Of a DNA stretch of 64,000 bases, positions 30,488 to 39,365 are shown one piece after another (position 1 is the stretch's first letter; each line of letters starts with the position of its first letter). Under the pieces are notes generated by a model that saw nothing but the letters and a program-made list of their open reading frames with translations, was not told the DNA's origin and did no database searches. Origin of the DNA: Chromatiaceae bacterium (lineage in GTDB: Bacteria; Pseudomonadota; Gammaproteobacteria; Chromatiales; Chromatiaceae); assembly GCA_027078745.1 (NCBI GenBank), contig JALWWO010000019.1, positions 1 through 64,000 on the forward strand. The letters are read 5' to 3'. Made by a program: the position numbers and the translations under genes.

Positions 30488-31342
30488 ATGATCGAGATTA
30501 AACACAAGAATACCGGGGAAGTGCTAGCTACCATCGAAGCGGATACTTTAGTAGGGGCGGATCTGCGGGAAATGGAGCTATGTGAGGCAGACCTCCGAGG
30601 CATGGATCTCAGCTATGCCAACCTGGAATCCAGTGATCTGATCGAAGCAGATTTACAGGATAGTGTTTTGCGCCATGCTTTGCTCATCGGTGCTCATCTC
30701 AATCGAGCGCATCTCTGTGGGGCAGATCTCTCCCATGCACGTCTGGGTTCAGAAAATCCCTCCCGAGCGGCCAGCCTGAGCGGTGCGGATCTCTCCCATG
30801 CTCGGCTTAAGGATGCAGATCTGCGCTATGTGGATGCCCGAGATACCCGGTTCGTGCAAGCGGATCTCAGCCGAGCAGATCTGCGGGGCACGGACTTTCA
30901 TTCTGCCGATCTCAGTCAGATCACTGCGCATCATGCCCTCTTCATCAAGGCGAATCTGCGAGAAACCAATCTGAGCGGCGCCGATCTGCGCAACAGCCAT
31001 CTCAACGATGCCAATCTGATCCGGGCGGATCTGAGCTATGCAGATCTCTCCAGCATGCACCCGGATACCCTCACTGCTATCAATCTCGCCGTGCTTGAGG
31101 GAGCAAATTTGACTGGCGCCAATCTTCGGGGCATCTCAGCCCAGGATGCGAATTTCCGCAACGCAACGCTCCGGGATGCAGATCTCACGAATGCAGTGAT
31201 CGGCGGGGCGATCCTCCGGCGGGCGGATGTAGCCAATGCGGATTTCTCCGGCGTGGAACTCGCCACCGTGACCATGGATTTCGCCAATTTTTCCAAGGCA
31301 AAGAATGCGGTGATTCCCCCCTATAAAAAGAATCTCCGCTGA
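30488..31342 (+). CDS. Pentapeptide-repeat protein
   Basis: 284 residues. After a short N-terminus (about 1-22) almost the whole protein is made of A(D/N)LxX pentapeptides, such as ADLRG, ANLES and ADLSH, giving a right-handed beta-helix of about ten turns. No other domain is seen. Pentapeptide proteins range from DNA-gyrase mimics to structural proteins; this one gives no hint of its partner. It is 39 bp after pheA and ends at a strong terminator. Confidence 0.85.
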   Translation: MIEIKHKNTGEVLATIEADTLVGADLREMELCEADLRGMDLSYANLESSDLIEADLQDSVLRHALLIGAHLNRAHLCGADLSHARLGSENPSRAASLSGADLSHARLKDADLRYVDARDTRFVQADLSRADLRGTDFHSADLSQITAHHALFIKANLRETNLSGADLRNSHLNDANLIRADLSYADLSSMHPDTLTAINLAVLEGANLTGANLRGISAQDANFRNATLRDADLTNAVIGGAILRRADVANADFSGVELATVTMDFANFSKAKNAVIPPYKKNLR

Positions 31343-31347
31343 TCAAA

Positions 31348-31373
31348 AGGCCCGGCACTCTGATGCCGGGCCT
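31348..31373. terminator. Bidirectional terminator between the pentapeptide gene and sat
   Basis: A perfect 10-bp stem AGGCCCGGCA/TGCCGGGCCT with a 6-nt loop. It is preceded by AAAA (a T run on the minus strand) and followed by CTTAGTT. It sits between two converging genes. Confidence 0.85.
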
Positions 31374-31385
31374 CTTAGTTAGAGC

Positions 31386-32579
31386 TTATTGCTTCTTCAG
31401 GGACTGATAGTAATCCATGAGGATCTGAGCTACCTCAGGACGGGAAAATTCCTTCGGCGGGGCGATGCCGTTGGCGAGCATCTCCCGCACCTTGGTACCG
31501 GATAGCAGCACAAAGTCGTCCTTCGTGTGATCCGGTGCTTCCCGCATCATCACCACCTTGTTGAGCTTTTTAGACCAGGCGGTGTGATCCGCCTTGAAGA
31601 TTTCGATTTCCAGGGCACCTTCCGGCACTTCCTCATCGAAGATCTTCTGCGCGTCGAAGGCGCCGTAGTAATCGCCGACGCCCGCATGATCCCGACCCAC
31701 GATGAAATGAGTTGCTCCCATGTTCTGCCGGAAATAAGCGTGGAGCACGGCTTCTCGGGGGCCTGCATAGAGCATGTCGAACCCGTAACCCGTTACCATG
31801 GCGCTGTTCGGTGGGAAGTAGAGTTCTACCATCTTGCGGATGGCTGCATCGCGCACAGGGGCGGGGATATCTCCCGGCTTAAGCTTGCCCAACAACATAT
31901 GGATCACTAGTCCATCGGCGCCGGTGCGCTCCATGGCCATGTGGCAGAGTTCTTCATGGGCTAGGTGCATGGGGTTGCGGGTTTGGAAAGCTACTACTTT
32001 TTTCCATCCCCGCTCGGCGATCTCATGGCGGATCTCCACCGCCGTGCGGAAGGTATCCGGAAAATCATCCTGGAAATAGGAGAAGTGCAAGACCTGAATC
32101 GGTCCAGAGACGGCGAACCGGCCCTGACTGTTGAAGGCCTTGACCCCGGGATGCGCTTCATCCGTAGTACGGAAGATCTTCTCCGTCATGAAGGCCATTT
32201 GCTCATCGTTGATTTCCTCGATGTTTTCCACCTCCATGACCGCTAGCGCAGGATTGCCCTCCATGTTCGGATCCCGCAGGGCGATGCGCTTGGCATCTCG
32301 GATTGCGTCCACATTTTTCAACAAGCAGAGGATGGGCAGGGGGAAGAACTGACCGTTGCTCATGCGCATGTTCTCGCAGGTGCCCAGCGCATCGGTCAGG
32401 TTCATGAATCCTGGCAAAGGGGTGAAATAGCCGCCCCCGAGCATCACCGCATTGCCGGCAGCCTGGGAACTGATGACTACAGAAGGCAAAGATTCCGCTT
32501 CGTGCATCAGCTGATGGTGGGCATCCGGATCATAGACGAACAGTGGTTTGAGTTCATCAGAACCGATGGGTTTAATCAT
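31386..32579 (-). CDS. sat: Sulfate adenylyltransferase (ATP sulfurylase), dissimilatory type
   Basis: 397 residues, homo-oligomeric Sat type. Active-site motifs QTRNPMHLAHE and GRDHAGVG are intact. In sulfur oxidisers it works backwards, turning adenosine phosphosulfate (APS) and pyrophosphate into sulfate and ATP. It is monocistronic here, with no aprAB or aprM beside it, and 23 kb from the dsr genes. The first 30 bases upstream show a good AGGAG-type site on the minus strand. Confidence 0.95.
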   Translation of the reverse strand: MIKPIGSDELKPLFVYDPDAHHQLMHEAESLPSVVISSQAAGNAVMLGGGYFTPLPGFMNLTDALGTCENMRMSNGQFFPLPILCLLKNVDAIRDAKRIALRDPNMEGNPALAVMEVENIEEINDEQMAFMTEKIFRTTDEAHPGVKAFNSQGRFAVSGPIQVLHFSYFQDDFPDTFRTAVEIRHEIAERGWKKVVAFQTRNPMHLAHEELCHMAMERTGADGLVIHMLLGKLKPGDIPAPVRDAAIRKMVELYFPPNSAMVTGYGFDMLYAGPREAVLHAYFRQNMGATHFIVGRDHAGVGDYYGAFDAQKIFDEEVPEGALEIEIFKADHTAWSKKLNKVVMMREAPDHTKDDFVLLSGTKVREMLANGIAPPKEFSRPEVAQILMDYYQSLKKQ

Positions 32580-32786
32580 CTTCTTTTCGATCTCCTGCTT
32601 AGCGTGGTCCTAGGATGATATGGAACAGATCCAATATTCATGCGATCCCCGAGCCTACCCCCCACAGCCCGCTCTTCTGGCCCATACTAACAAAATCCCG
32701 TGGATTCGGGTATCTTGGAACCAGTGCTTAGCGATGACGGTAAAATTTAGCTACACTCAGCACGAACGATCTAATGGGCTCTTACC

Positions 32787-33005
32787 ATGCCTTATTTCGT
32801 CTATAAGATCACACCTCCCCTCACCCTTACCTACCTCGACACCAAGGATCGCTATCCCGAAGCCCGGGCGATGGTGCGCAGTCTCCGCCAGCAGCGGCCA
32901 GAAGGCGACTTGACCCAATACCGCCTGATCTTTGCTAAGAGTCAGCTTGAGGCGGAACGGCTCCTGTCCACGCCCCGAGATGAGCGGGTGATCGGTGAGG
33001 ATTAA
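32787..33005 (+). CDS. Small conserved-looking protein upstream of the DUF1631 gene
   Basis: 72 residues with no recognised domain. It is charged, with a beta-like start (MPYFVYKITPPLTLTYL) and a helical second half (KSQLEAERLLS). It lies 19 bp before the DUF1631 gene on the same strand and uses the same codon style as its neighbours, so it is probably a real gene in the same operon. Confidence 0.6.
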   Translation: MPYFVYKITPPLTLTYLDTKDRYPEARAMVRSLRQQRPEGDLTQYRLIFAKSQLEAERLLSTPRDERVIGED

Positions 33006-33024
33006 CCTCAGAGTCTAAGATCTC

Positions 33025-35271
33025 ATGGCTGACCTGATGAAAGCTCGATCCAAGGTCAAGGTACCTGCCAACGCCGCGAAGATTCTCGAACGATGCCGCG
33101 ATATCGTACTGATCTTCAGCGATTCCCAGATATCGGAAATGTTCGAGAACGTGGGCAATGCGCTCATGGAATTTGCAGAGCGCGCCGAGAACAACACGGT
33201 ACAGGGGCGCTTCTTCGAAGCCATGAACCTTATTCAACAGAAGCGTCCGGAGATCGAACACGAATTTCGCAGGCAGATCTCCTATGGATTCAACCGATTC
33301 GGTCAGGATCCAGGGGACGATCTGGACCAGGGGAGTTATTCCGAAGATTCCGGCCTTTCACTCGTCGAACAAGAAGAAGTAGAGGAAATGGTCGCTTCGG
33401 AAAACATCGTTCTCAAAGCGACGAATCATTTTTTCCAGGAACTCTACGCCCTGCGCCAGCGATTCACTGTGCTCAACGGAGGTAAGGAGCTCAAGGAAAA
33501 GCAGATCCCCGCCGGGCCCCATCATCTGACTAGAGCCTTCCGCTACGCAATTCGGGATCTGGAAGTAGATACTCAGATCAAGATCATCCTGTATGCCCTG
33601 TTCAATAAGTACATCATCCAGCAAGCGCAGGTGATCTACGATGAGATCAACAGCACCCTCAAGGAAGAAGGTATCCTGCCGGATCTCAAGCCCATCCCTC
33701 GGCCTACGCCTGTCGAAGGTGCGGGGCAACCGAAGGACAACAACTTACGGCTGCAAGAGAAGGAAGAGGCAAAAGAGGAGAAGAAACAGGATCCCCACGA
33801 AGAATTGCTGGACTCCATCGTCGATCTGATGTCGGCCCGCAAGGGAGGGGAAAGAAAAGAGGTCCCCCCTCAGGTGGCGAAGGAGAGCGCAGAAAAGCTC
33901 GTCGGGGTCTTGGATAACCTGCAATCCAGCACCAGCACCCAGGATATCACGGAGATCATCAAGACCCCAGGGGGGGTGCCCAACCTGGAAGTCGACCCAG
34001 AATTCCTGGAGAAATTGAAGAGTACCCTGGAGGTAGAGCGAGAAAAAGCCCTTTCCCAGATCGATCGGGACAAGCTCTCCCAGGTGGATTCCGATCTCAT
34101 CGACCTGATCGGCATGCTCTTCGAGTATATGCTCAACGATCCCGTACTGCCGAATATCGCTAAAGCACTCCTCAGCCATCTGCACACCCCCTATCTCAAA
34201 GTCGCTCTCATCGATCAACGGCTGCTCGTGGATCCCAAGCATCCGGCCCGGCGGTTACTCGATAATCTGGTGGAAGCGGGCAGCCTGTGGATCGATGAGG
34301 CCCATCCCGAGCGGGGCATCTTCCCCGCCATGCAACAAGTGGTGGATCGGGTACTGAAGGATTTCAGCAACGACATCTCCCTCTTCGAGGAACTGGTCAA
34401 ATCCTTCGAAGCGGAGATGGCAGAACAGCAACGCCGCACCACCACGATCGAACAGCGCACGCAGGAGGCAGCCCGGGGAAGAGAGAAGCTGCAGCTTGCC
34501 AAAAAGCGGGCCAACTATCAGATTCAATTGCTGCTGAAGAAGCACCCCTTGCCCGAGGTAGTCGTCACCTTTTTGAGCAAGACTTGGACGGATCAGCTGG
34601 TCTTCATCCTGCTCCGAGATAAACATGGGGAGCGGGGGGAGGCCTGGCAAAACGCCGTGAAGATCGGGGAAACCCTCGTTCAACTGTTTGATCCCAAACA
34701 GGATAAGGCGCAGCGCTTGAAGCGCATTCAAGCGATCCCAAAGCTCAAGGAAGTCATCCTGAAGGCAGTGCGCCAGACAGGTAGCTACAGCCGTTCCATC
34801 GTGGACGCACTGTTTGAATACTTAGAAGACCCGAACAGCTGGACGGGGCATGGAGCAGAGTTCAAGGCACCACCCGTTCAAGAAGAAACCGAACCAGAGA
34901 AAGAGGAAAGCTCCGCTCAAGCTGCTCAGGAAAACCTGACCGAGCAGGAACAGGCGGTGATCAAGCGCCTGCGCAAGATGAAGTTCGGCACCTGGTTTGA
35001 GTTCACCTCGGCAGCTGGGGTAGCACCCCGCCGGATCAAGCTCTCTTGGCTCAGCCCGCTGACCTCCACCTGCATGTTCGTAGATCGGGCAGGCCAGCAG
35101 GCGGAGATCAAAACCTTACAGGAACTCGCGCAAGAGATCCTGGCCGGTCATGCCAAGGTGATCCCCCGACCTAAGCATCCCTTCATCGAGCGAGCGATGG
35201 TTTCCATTCAAAAGATGTTGGGCAATGAGGAGCAGGAAGGGGGCCGGACGCACTCCTCGGCGAAACCCTGA
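33025..35271 (+). CDS. DUF1631 family protein
   Basis: 748 residues, mostly alpha-helical, with no signal peptide or membrane segment. The arrangement (KARSKVKVPANAAKILERCRD start, a long acidic low-complexity linker at about 235-300, and a C-terminal beta domain with GTWFEFTSAAGVAPRRIKLSWLSP) matches DUF1631 proteins. These are sometimes annotated thymidine phosphorylase without support. The C-terminal domain resembles PilZ-like folds found in such proteins, which would suggest cyclic-di-GMP involvement; this is inference. It ends against the convergent transglycosylase gene. Confidence 0.75.
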   Translation: MADLMKARSKVKVPANAAKILERCRDIVLIFSDSQISEMFENVGNALMEFAERAENNTVQGRFFEAMNLIQQKRPEIEHEFRRQISYGFNRFGQDPGDDLDQGSYSEDSGLSLVEQEEVEEMVASENIVLKATNHFFQELYALRQRFTVLNGGKELKEKQIPAGPHHLTRAFRYAIRDLEVDTQIKIILYALFNKYIIQQAQVIYDEINSTLKEEGILPDLKPIPRPTPVEGAGQPKDNNLRLQEKEEAKEEKKQDPHEELLDSIVDLMSARKGGERKEVPPQVAKESAEKLVGVLDNLQSSTSTQDITEIIKTPGGVPNLEVDPEFLEKLKSTLEVEREKALSQIDRDKLSQVDSDLIDLIGMLFEYMLNDPVLPNIAKALLSHLHTPYLKVALIDQRLLVDPKHPARRLLDNLVEAGSLWIDEAHPERGIFPAMQQVVDRVLKDFSNDISLFEELVKSFEAEMAEQQRRTTTIEQRTQEAARGREKLQLAKKRANYQIQLLLKKHPLPEVVVTFLSKTWTDQLVFILLRDKHGERGEAWQNAVKIGETLVQLFDPKQDKAQRLKRIQAIPKLKEVILKAVRQTGSYSRSIVDALFEYLEDPNSWTGHGAEFKAPPVQEETEPEKEESSAQAAQENLTEQEQAVIKRLRKMKFGTWFEFTSAAGVAPRRIKLSWLSPLTSTCMFVDRAGQQAEIKTLQELAQEILAGHAKVIPRPKHPFIERAMVSIQKMLGNEEQEGGRTHSSAKP

Positions 35272-35919
35272 TCAGGAACCTGCGGAAGCCCGTTCCGCCC
35301 ATAAGAATTGTAATACACGCCGCACATAGCGTTGGGTTTCGGGATAGGGTGGAATCCGGTTTCCATATTTCTTCACCGCATTTTCCCCCGCATTGTAAGC
35401 AGCTAAAGCTAAGCGCAGGTCATTGTTGAACCGGTCCAGCAGATCCCGAAGATAGCGGGCACCTCCGCGGAGATTTTCCACAGGATCCCAGATATTCTTG
35501 ACCTGATAGCGCTTGGCTGTCTGAGGCATAAGCTGCATGAGCCCGATGGCACCGGCGGAAGAAACCGCTTGCGGATTGTAGGCGGATTCTGTCCGCACTA
35601 CCGCGTGAAGCAGCTCGGGATAGAGATGATACTGGCGCGCGATCCGATGGATGACTCCCTCGTATTCTTTGCGGCGCTGGTCGAGGGAAGCGCCGGGCTT
35701 CTTCACTGCCTTGGAGGGGCTGCGCCCCCTGGCAATGATCTTCACCTCGCGCTCCATCACTTTAGCTGCCGTGCGCTTCCATGCCAACCGGTAGCCCTCG
35801 CCCTGTAAGGGTGCATCGGTGAAATAGATTTTTCCCTGAGCATCCACATACTTGAAGATATCCGCCTGGGCGATGGGGAGAACCCAGAACAACAGCAGTG
35901 CGAACCGATTGCATGCCAT
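35272..35919 (-). CDS. Lytic murein transglycosylase (SLT family) with an N-terminal DUF4124 domain
   Basis: 215 residues. Signal peptide (MACNRFALLLFWVLPIAQA), a DUF4124 segment (DIFKYVDAQGKIYFTDAP), then a soluble lytic transglycosylase domain with the catalytic Glu in VVRTESAYNP, SSAGAIGLMQLMP, and AAYNAGE. Cleaves peptidoglycan with formation of anhydromuropeptides. ATG 35919 has a strong GGAGGAAG site; a longer frame to 36315 runs through the tRNA gene and is rejected. Confidence 0.92.
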   Translation of the reverse strand: MACNRFALLLFWVLPIAQADIFKYVDAQGKIYFTDAPLQGEGYRLAWKRTAAKVMEREVKIIARGRSPSKAVKKPGASLDQRRKEYEGVIHRIARQYHLYPELLHAVVRTESAYNPQAVSSAGAIGLMQLMPQTAKRYQVKNIWDPVENLRGGARYLRDLLDRFNNDLRLALAAYNAGENAVKKYGNRIPPYPETQRYVRRVLQFLWAERASAGS

Positions 35920-36117
35920 GTTCTTCCTCCGTTCAGCCTGGGAAAAGACCGAAAACAGGGTACGCAATGGGATTCTACCCTGCAAATCTGCGCGCGCTGA
36001 GAATCGATCTTGGCTTTGCATCTTTGCAAGGATTTTGCTAAAATTTGAAAGGTTACACGGGAAAACTTTTCCCATCCTCCTGTGCAACCCCGAACCCATC
36101 CCCGGGTTTTCGACGAC

Positions 36118-36205
36118 GGAGAGGTGTCCGAGCGGCTGAAGGAGCACGCCTGGAAAGCGTGTATACGGCAACGTATCGAGGGTTCGAATCCCTCCCTCTC
36201 CGCCA
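36118..36205 (+). tRNA. tRNA-Ser (anticodon GGA)
   Basis: 88 nt with encoded CCA. Acceptor stem GGAGAGG/CCTCTCC. The anticodon stem-loop CACGC-CTGGAAA-GCGTG gives GGA. There is a long variable arm (TATACGGCAACGTATC) as expected for serine, and the T-loop is GGTTCGAATCC. Decayed restriction genes follow about 190 bp downstream. Confidence 0.97.
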
Positions 36206-36230
36206 TATCTCCAATGCTTCCGATCGCTTA

Positions 36231-36247
36231 CAGATGGCCGCCATCTG
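36231..36247 (+). other. Short perfect inverted repeat downstream of tRNA-Ser
   Basis: CAGATGG-CCG-CCATCTG, a 7-bp stem with a 3-nt loop 25 bp after the tRNA, without a T run. It may stabilise or end the tRNA transcript. Confidence 0.3.
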
Positions 36248-36397
36248 GTTATCCCGATTCGTCCGATACACCGAGATGACGAACAGGGCCCTGTAAACCC
36301 GCCTTTTCGGACCAACTTCTATTCGCCATTCCCTGCGTGCCCCTGCGCGCATTCCGCGTGATCTCAAGCAATTGGTGGGCGATCAAACCCTCACTGT

Positions 36398-36553
36398 GCC
36401 GAGAAGTACGGTCTCAACTGGTTCGGCAAGCGCCACGTCCGGCAACTGGTCCTCATCCCCAGCACCGGCCCCCTGCGCCCAGGGCCGGAAGCGAGCGAAC
36501 ATTGGGAAACCACCCGCAATATCTTCATCGAAGGCGACAACCTGGCTGGATGA
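36398..36553 (+). pseudogene. Fragment of a type III restriction-modification methyltransferase (mod)
   Basis: One frame reads AEKYGLNWFGKRHVRQLVL, then a P-S-T-G-x-L-R-P stretch and IFIEGDNLAG before a stop. This is the conserved region just before the catalytic DPPYNTG motif of type III Mod and related adenine methyltransferases. The catalytic motif itself and the rest of the gene (more than 500 residues in intact homologues) are gone. No start codon context is recognisable. Decayed remnant. Confidence 0.72.
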
Positions 36554-36972
36554 ACAGGAGATCGAATCGCCAGACCTGCTCACCGAACTCCAGGATCGCA
36601 CCCCAGCTGACCCGCCGCAGCCTCTTCAGAATGATCCGGAAAAGCGGTCGCCTAGATGATTTCAGGCGAAACGCAAGCTTTCATCGATCCGTCTGCGGAG
36701 ACGACCAATCAGGCCAAGCAGCTGGCGTTGGTGAGCCGACACCACTTGGCAGCGACAATCCAGATTGGGCAGTTCTGATGGATACTGGAACAGGCGAAAA
36801 ACTCTCGTGGTGGAAACCAAGGAGTCTGTTCCTACAGATGATCTGAGGTAGCATGAGGAAGCAAAGATAACCTGTGGGAAAAAGTATTTCGGGGCGCTCG
36901 GGTCCGCTCTATGCTAACCCGGCAAACTATGTTGTCGCGTCCACATGGGCGGATGTGCCGATCGGGGATTGA
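36554..36972 (+). pseudogene. Fragments of a type III restriction endonuclease (res), several frameshifts
   Basis: Directly after the mod stop, pieces in three frames line up in order with the C-terminal part of type III Res: LLTELQDRT (about 36580-36605), LTRRSLFRMIRKSGRLDDF (36604-36660), QAFIDPSAETTNQAKQLALV (36674-36735), LVVETKESVPTDDLR (36804-36848), EEAKITCGKKYFGALG (36855-36905), and YANPANYVVASTWADV before a TGA at 36970. At least three frameshifts and one in-frame stop interrupt it; the helicase part is missing. Clear relic of a once mobile restriction locus. Confidence 0.72.
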
Positions 36973-37247
36973 CTAGCGGGCGGGTCAGGGGATTGCTTGA
37001 TCGGCAGATTCCACAGGCATATCTTGTGTGCAGCCAGAATCCGCATAAGGATCCACCCGCGCACATTGGGCGAACGATATGGCTTCGTGGGCAAGTATCG
37101 GGATGATGTCTGAACCCGATGCGGCTTCCACGTCGTCCTGAGATTACCGCTACCCCTTTCCGGAAAGGGCCAGGAATAGTTGGTGGACTGATCGGCTAGC
37201 CTCTATACTTCTCCCCTCCTTCTAACTCATCCAGATCAGGCGGATCC
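36973..37247. other. Intergenic stretch after the res remnant
   Basis: No gene is supported. A short frame LGERYGFVGKYRDDV ending at about 37110 may be part of the same decayed element but is not recognised. The final 60 bases are the leader of the CheB-like gene. Confidence 0.4.
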
Positions 37248-38291
37248 ATGCCCCCTCGGAGCAGACTTTTAATCGTCGATGATTCCCCTTTCATGCGTCG
37301 AGCCATCGCGAATCTATTTTCGGATGACCCCAGCATCGAGATCGTGGGTGAAGCAGCCAACGGGCTGGAAGCCCTGAAGGCGGTGGAGCAGCTCAATCCT
37401 CAGGTCCTCACCCTAGATATCAACATGCCTATCATGGACGGACTGACAGCCCTCAAGCACCTGATGATTCGTTCCCCTCGTCCCACGCTGATGGTCAGCA
37501 CGCTCACCAAGGAAGGTTCCGCCATTACTTTCGACGCCCTGCGCTATGGTGCAGTGGACTTCGTGACCAAGCCCTCCAATCTGCCCGGCGAAGATCTAGA
37601 AAGACAGCGACAAGAGATCCGCCACAAGGTGCACCTGGCTGCTGCCATGCAAGTTTCCGCCATTCAGTACATTCGGGCCGTGCCTAAGCAGAAAAGAATC
37701 AGCCGAGAGACGCCCCAACGGGTGGTACTCTTGGGAGCTGCTGAGGGAGGTTATCACGCGCTCCTACGTATCCTGCCGCAATTGCGGGCAGACTTCACCT
37801 CCCAAACCGCCTACTTCGTCATGCTCTATGCAGAACCGGAGCACGTGCGCGCTTTTGCCCGCTATTTGGATCGCTACACAGCGGTTCAAGTGGTGGACGC
37901 TCAGGACGGGCAGACAGTGGAAAGCGGGGTTTGCTATCTCAGCTCTGGGGAGCACTATGTCACTTTCCTGCCGGAATCTGGTGGAGGGCTTCGGTTGCAT
38001 GTGACACCTGCGCCCTTTCCCTGGCGGCGGGGTTCTATCAACCGCTTGTTGTTCTCAGCAGCGGAGGTGCTCGGTGCCCGGGCGATCGCCCTGTTGCTCA
38101 CAGGTTCGGGAGAAGACGGAGCGGAGGGGTTGGTGGAGATCGCCTATGCGGGGGGTATTGTCCTGCTCCAGGATCCGGAAACCTGCTTCGACAAGGAAAT
38201 GGTGCAAAATGCGCTCTCTCTGGGAGAACCCAATTGGCTCGTCGTGCCCTGTGCAGATCTGGCAGCAACGATCAACGATTTGGTGGAATAA
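37248..38291 (+). CDS. CheB-like response regulator, methylesterase domain lacking catalytic Ser and His
   Basis: 347 residues. REC domain (1-125) with phospho-acceptor Asp57 in VLTLDINMPIMDGL, then a CheB-type C-terminal domain (about 160-345). Of the catalytic triad only the Asp survives (LLTGSGEDGAEG). The nucleophile region, normally GASTGG, reads GAAEGG. The histidine region, normally QHMPPxFTxSFA, reads LYAEPEHVRAFA. It therefore should not demethylate or deamidate receptors and may act as a phosphorylation-controlled binding protein. It is 109 bp before the PhnD-like gene and is the first gene of the chemosensory region. Confidence 0.85.
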   Translation: MPPRSRLLIVDDSPFMRRAIANLFSDDPSIEIVGEAANGLEALKAVEQLNPQVLTLDINMPIMDGLTALKHLMIRSPRPTLMVSTLTKEGSAITFDALRYGAVDFVTKPSNLPGEDLERQRQEIRHKVHLAAAMQVSAIQYIRAVPKQKRISRETPQRVVLLGAAEGGYHALLRILPQLRADFTSQTAYFVMLYAEPEHVRAFARYLDRYTAVQVVDAQDGQTVESGVCYLSSGEHYVTFLPESGGGLRLHVTPAPFPWRRGSINRLLFSAAEVLGARAIALLLTGSGEDGAEGLVEIAYAGGIVLLQDPETCFDKEMVQNALSLGEPNWLVVPCADLAATINDLVE

Positions 38292-38400
38292 CGGCGATTT
38301 TCACCCCCATGCACCAATCGGTGGAATAACCGCTATATTTTCCAAAGAAAGCGCGTGCTATGAAAGATGAATTTTCCCCGCCAACTGAAAGGAGAGTTCT

Positions 38401-39324
38401 ATGAAGAAGGGTCTATCGCTATTTCTCTTTTTGCTCGGTGCCTTATCCCTCTTTCTCTTTTTACTCAGCATGTTGTTGATCGTGCCCACGCAGGCCTCCG
38501 ACGAGATCCGCATCGGAGTGCTCGCTAAGCGAGGGGCGGCACGGACCCATCTTCGTTGGCTCGGCCATAGCTTGTTCCTGGAGCCGAAGATCGGGAAAAA
38601 GGTGGTCTTCGTACCCCTGAGTTTCATCCAAGTAGATCACGCTGCCGAGCAAAAAAGAGTGGATTTCTTCTTCGTCAACTCCTCTATGTTCATTGATCTC
38701 CAGGATAAGTATGGCGCAGAGGCTATCGCTACTGTGGTGAATCAAGGGCCATTCGGTAGAAAGACCACCCAGTTCGGGGGCGTCATCATCGCAAATGCCC
38801 AATCACCGGAGATCCAGACGTTGGAAGATGTGCGGGGCCGGCCGTTCTATGCGGTGAAGGAAACTTCCCTAGGAGGGTATCAGGCCGCGTTCAAGGAATT
38901 CCTAGATCATGGCATCGACTTGCCCAGAGAGGTGCAGGAACTGGCTTTTCGGGGCACTCATGATGCAGTGGTGCGGGTGGTGGGTGCACGTCCCGGTAGC
39001 TTGGGCACAGTGCGCACAGATATCTTGGAAAGGATGAAGCGAGAAGGAAAGCTCTTGGGTGGGCTGGTGAAAGTCATCAATCAGCGGCAGGAAGAAGAGA
39101 ACTTCCCCTTTCTTTTGAGCACTGCGCTCTACCCAGAATGGCCCATGGCGAAGATGCCTTGGACGAACCCTCAGGATGCAGACGCTCTGGCAAAGGCTCT
39201 GATGGAAATTCCTAGCAACAGCCTCGCTGCCCGCACGGCAGGAATCGCCGGTTGGGCAGCACCCGAACGCTATGATTCCGTGCGTCTGCTGCGCCAGGCT
39301 CTGCGCAACTATACAAAGCGTTGA
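38401..39324 (+). CDS. PhnD-type periplasmic substrate-binding protein
   Basis: 307 residues. Long hydrophobic N-terminus (about 4-30) ending at PTQA|SDEIRIGVLAKRG, a signal peptide or anchor. The rest is the PhnD-like fold (phosphate/phosphite/phosphonate binding family) with KRVDFFFVNSSMF and VRGRPFYAVKETSLGGY. No ABC permease is beside it. Such orphan binding proteins are often the sensing part of signalling systems, and here it sits inside a chemosensory block, so it may present a ligand to the MCP or a kinase. The ligand is unknown. It has an AAAGGAG site and a terminator right after. Confidence 0.8.
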   Translation: MKKGLSLFLFLLGALSLFLFLLSMLLIVPTQASDEIRIGVLAKRGAARTHLRWLGHSLFLEPKIGKKVVFVPLSFIQVDHAAEQKRVDFFFVNSSMFIDLQDKYGAEAIATVVNQGPFGRKTTQFGGVIIANAQSPEIQTLEDVRGRPFYAVKETSLGGYQAAFKEFLDHGIDLPREVQELAFRGTHDAVVRVVGARPGSLGTVRTDILERMKREGKLLGGLVKVINQRQEEENFPFLLSTALYPEWPMAKMPWTNPQDADALAKALMEIPSNSLAARTAGIAGWAAPERYDSVRLLRQALRNYTKR

Positions 39325-39335
39325 TCTCTACCTCC

Positions 39336-39362
39336 CCCCGCTGCAAAGCGGGGCGTCTTTTC
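39336..39362 (+). terminator. Terminator of the PhnD-like gene
   Basis: A 7-bp GC-rich stem CCCCGCT/AGCGGGG with loop GCAA, then CGTCTTTT. It lies 12 bp after the stop and directly before the end of the convergent CZB gene. Confidence 0.8.
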
Positions 39363-39365
39363 AGT

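Noticed and set aside
35272-36315. Longer start for the lytic transglycosylase
   Set aside because: The extension would cross the tRNA-Ser gene; the ATG at 35919 has a signal peptide and a strong ribosome-binding site.
36337-36846. 169-residue ORF after the tRNA as an intact gene
   Set aside because: It is composed of short matches to Res in one frame and nonsense elsewhere; best explained as a decayed restriction gene.
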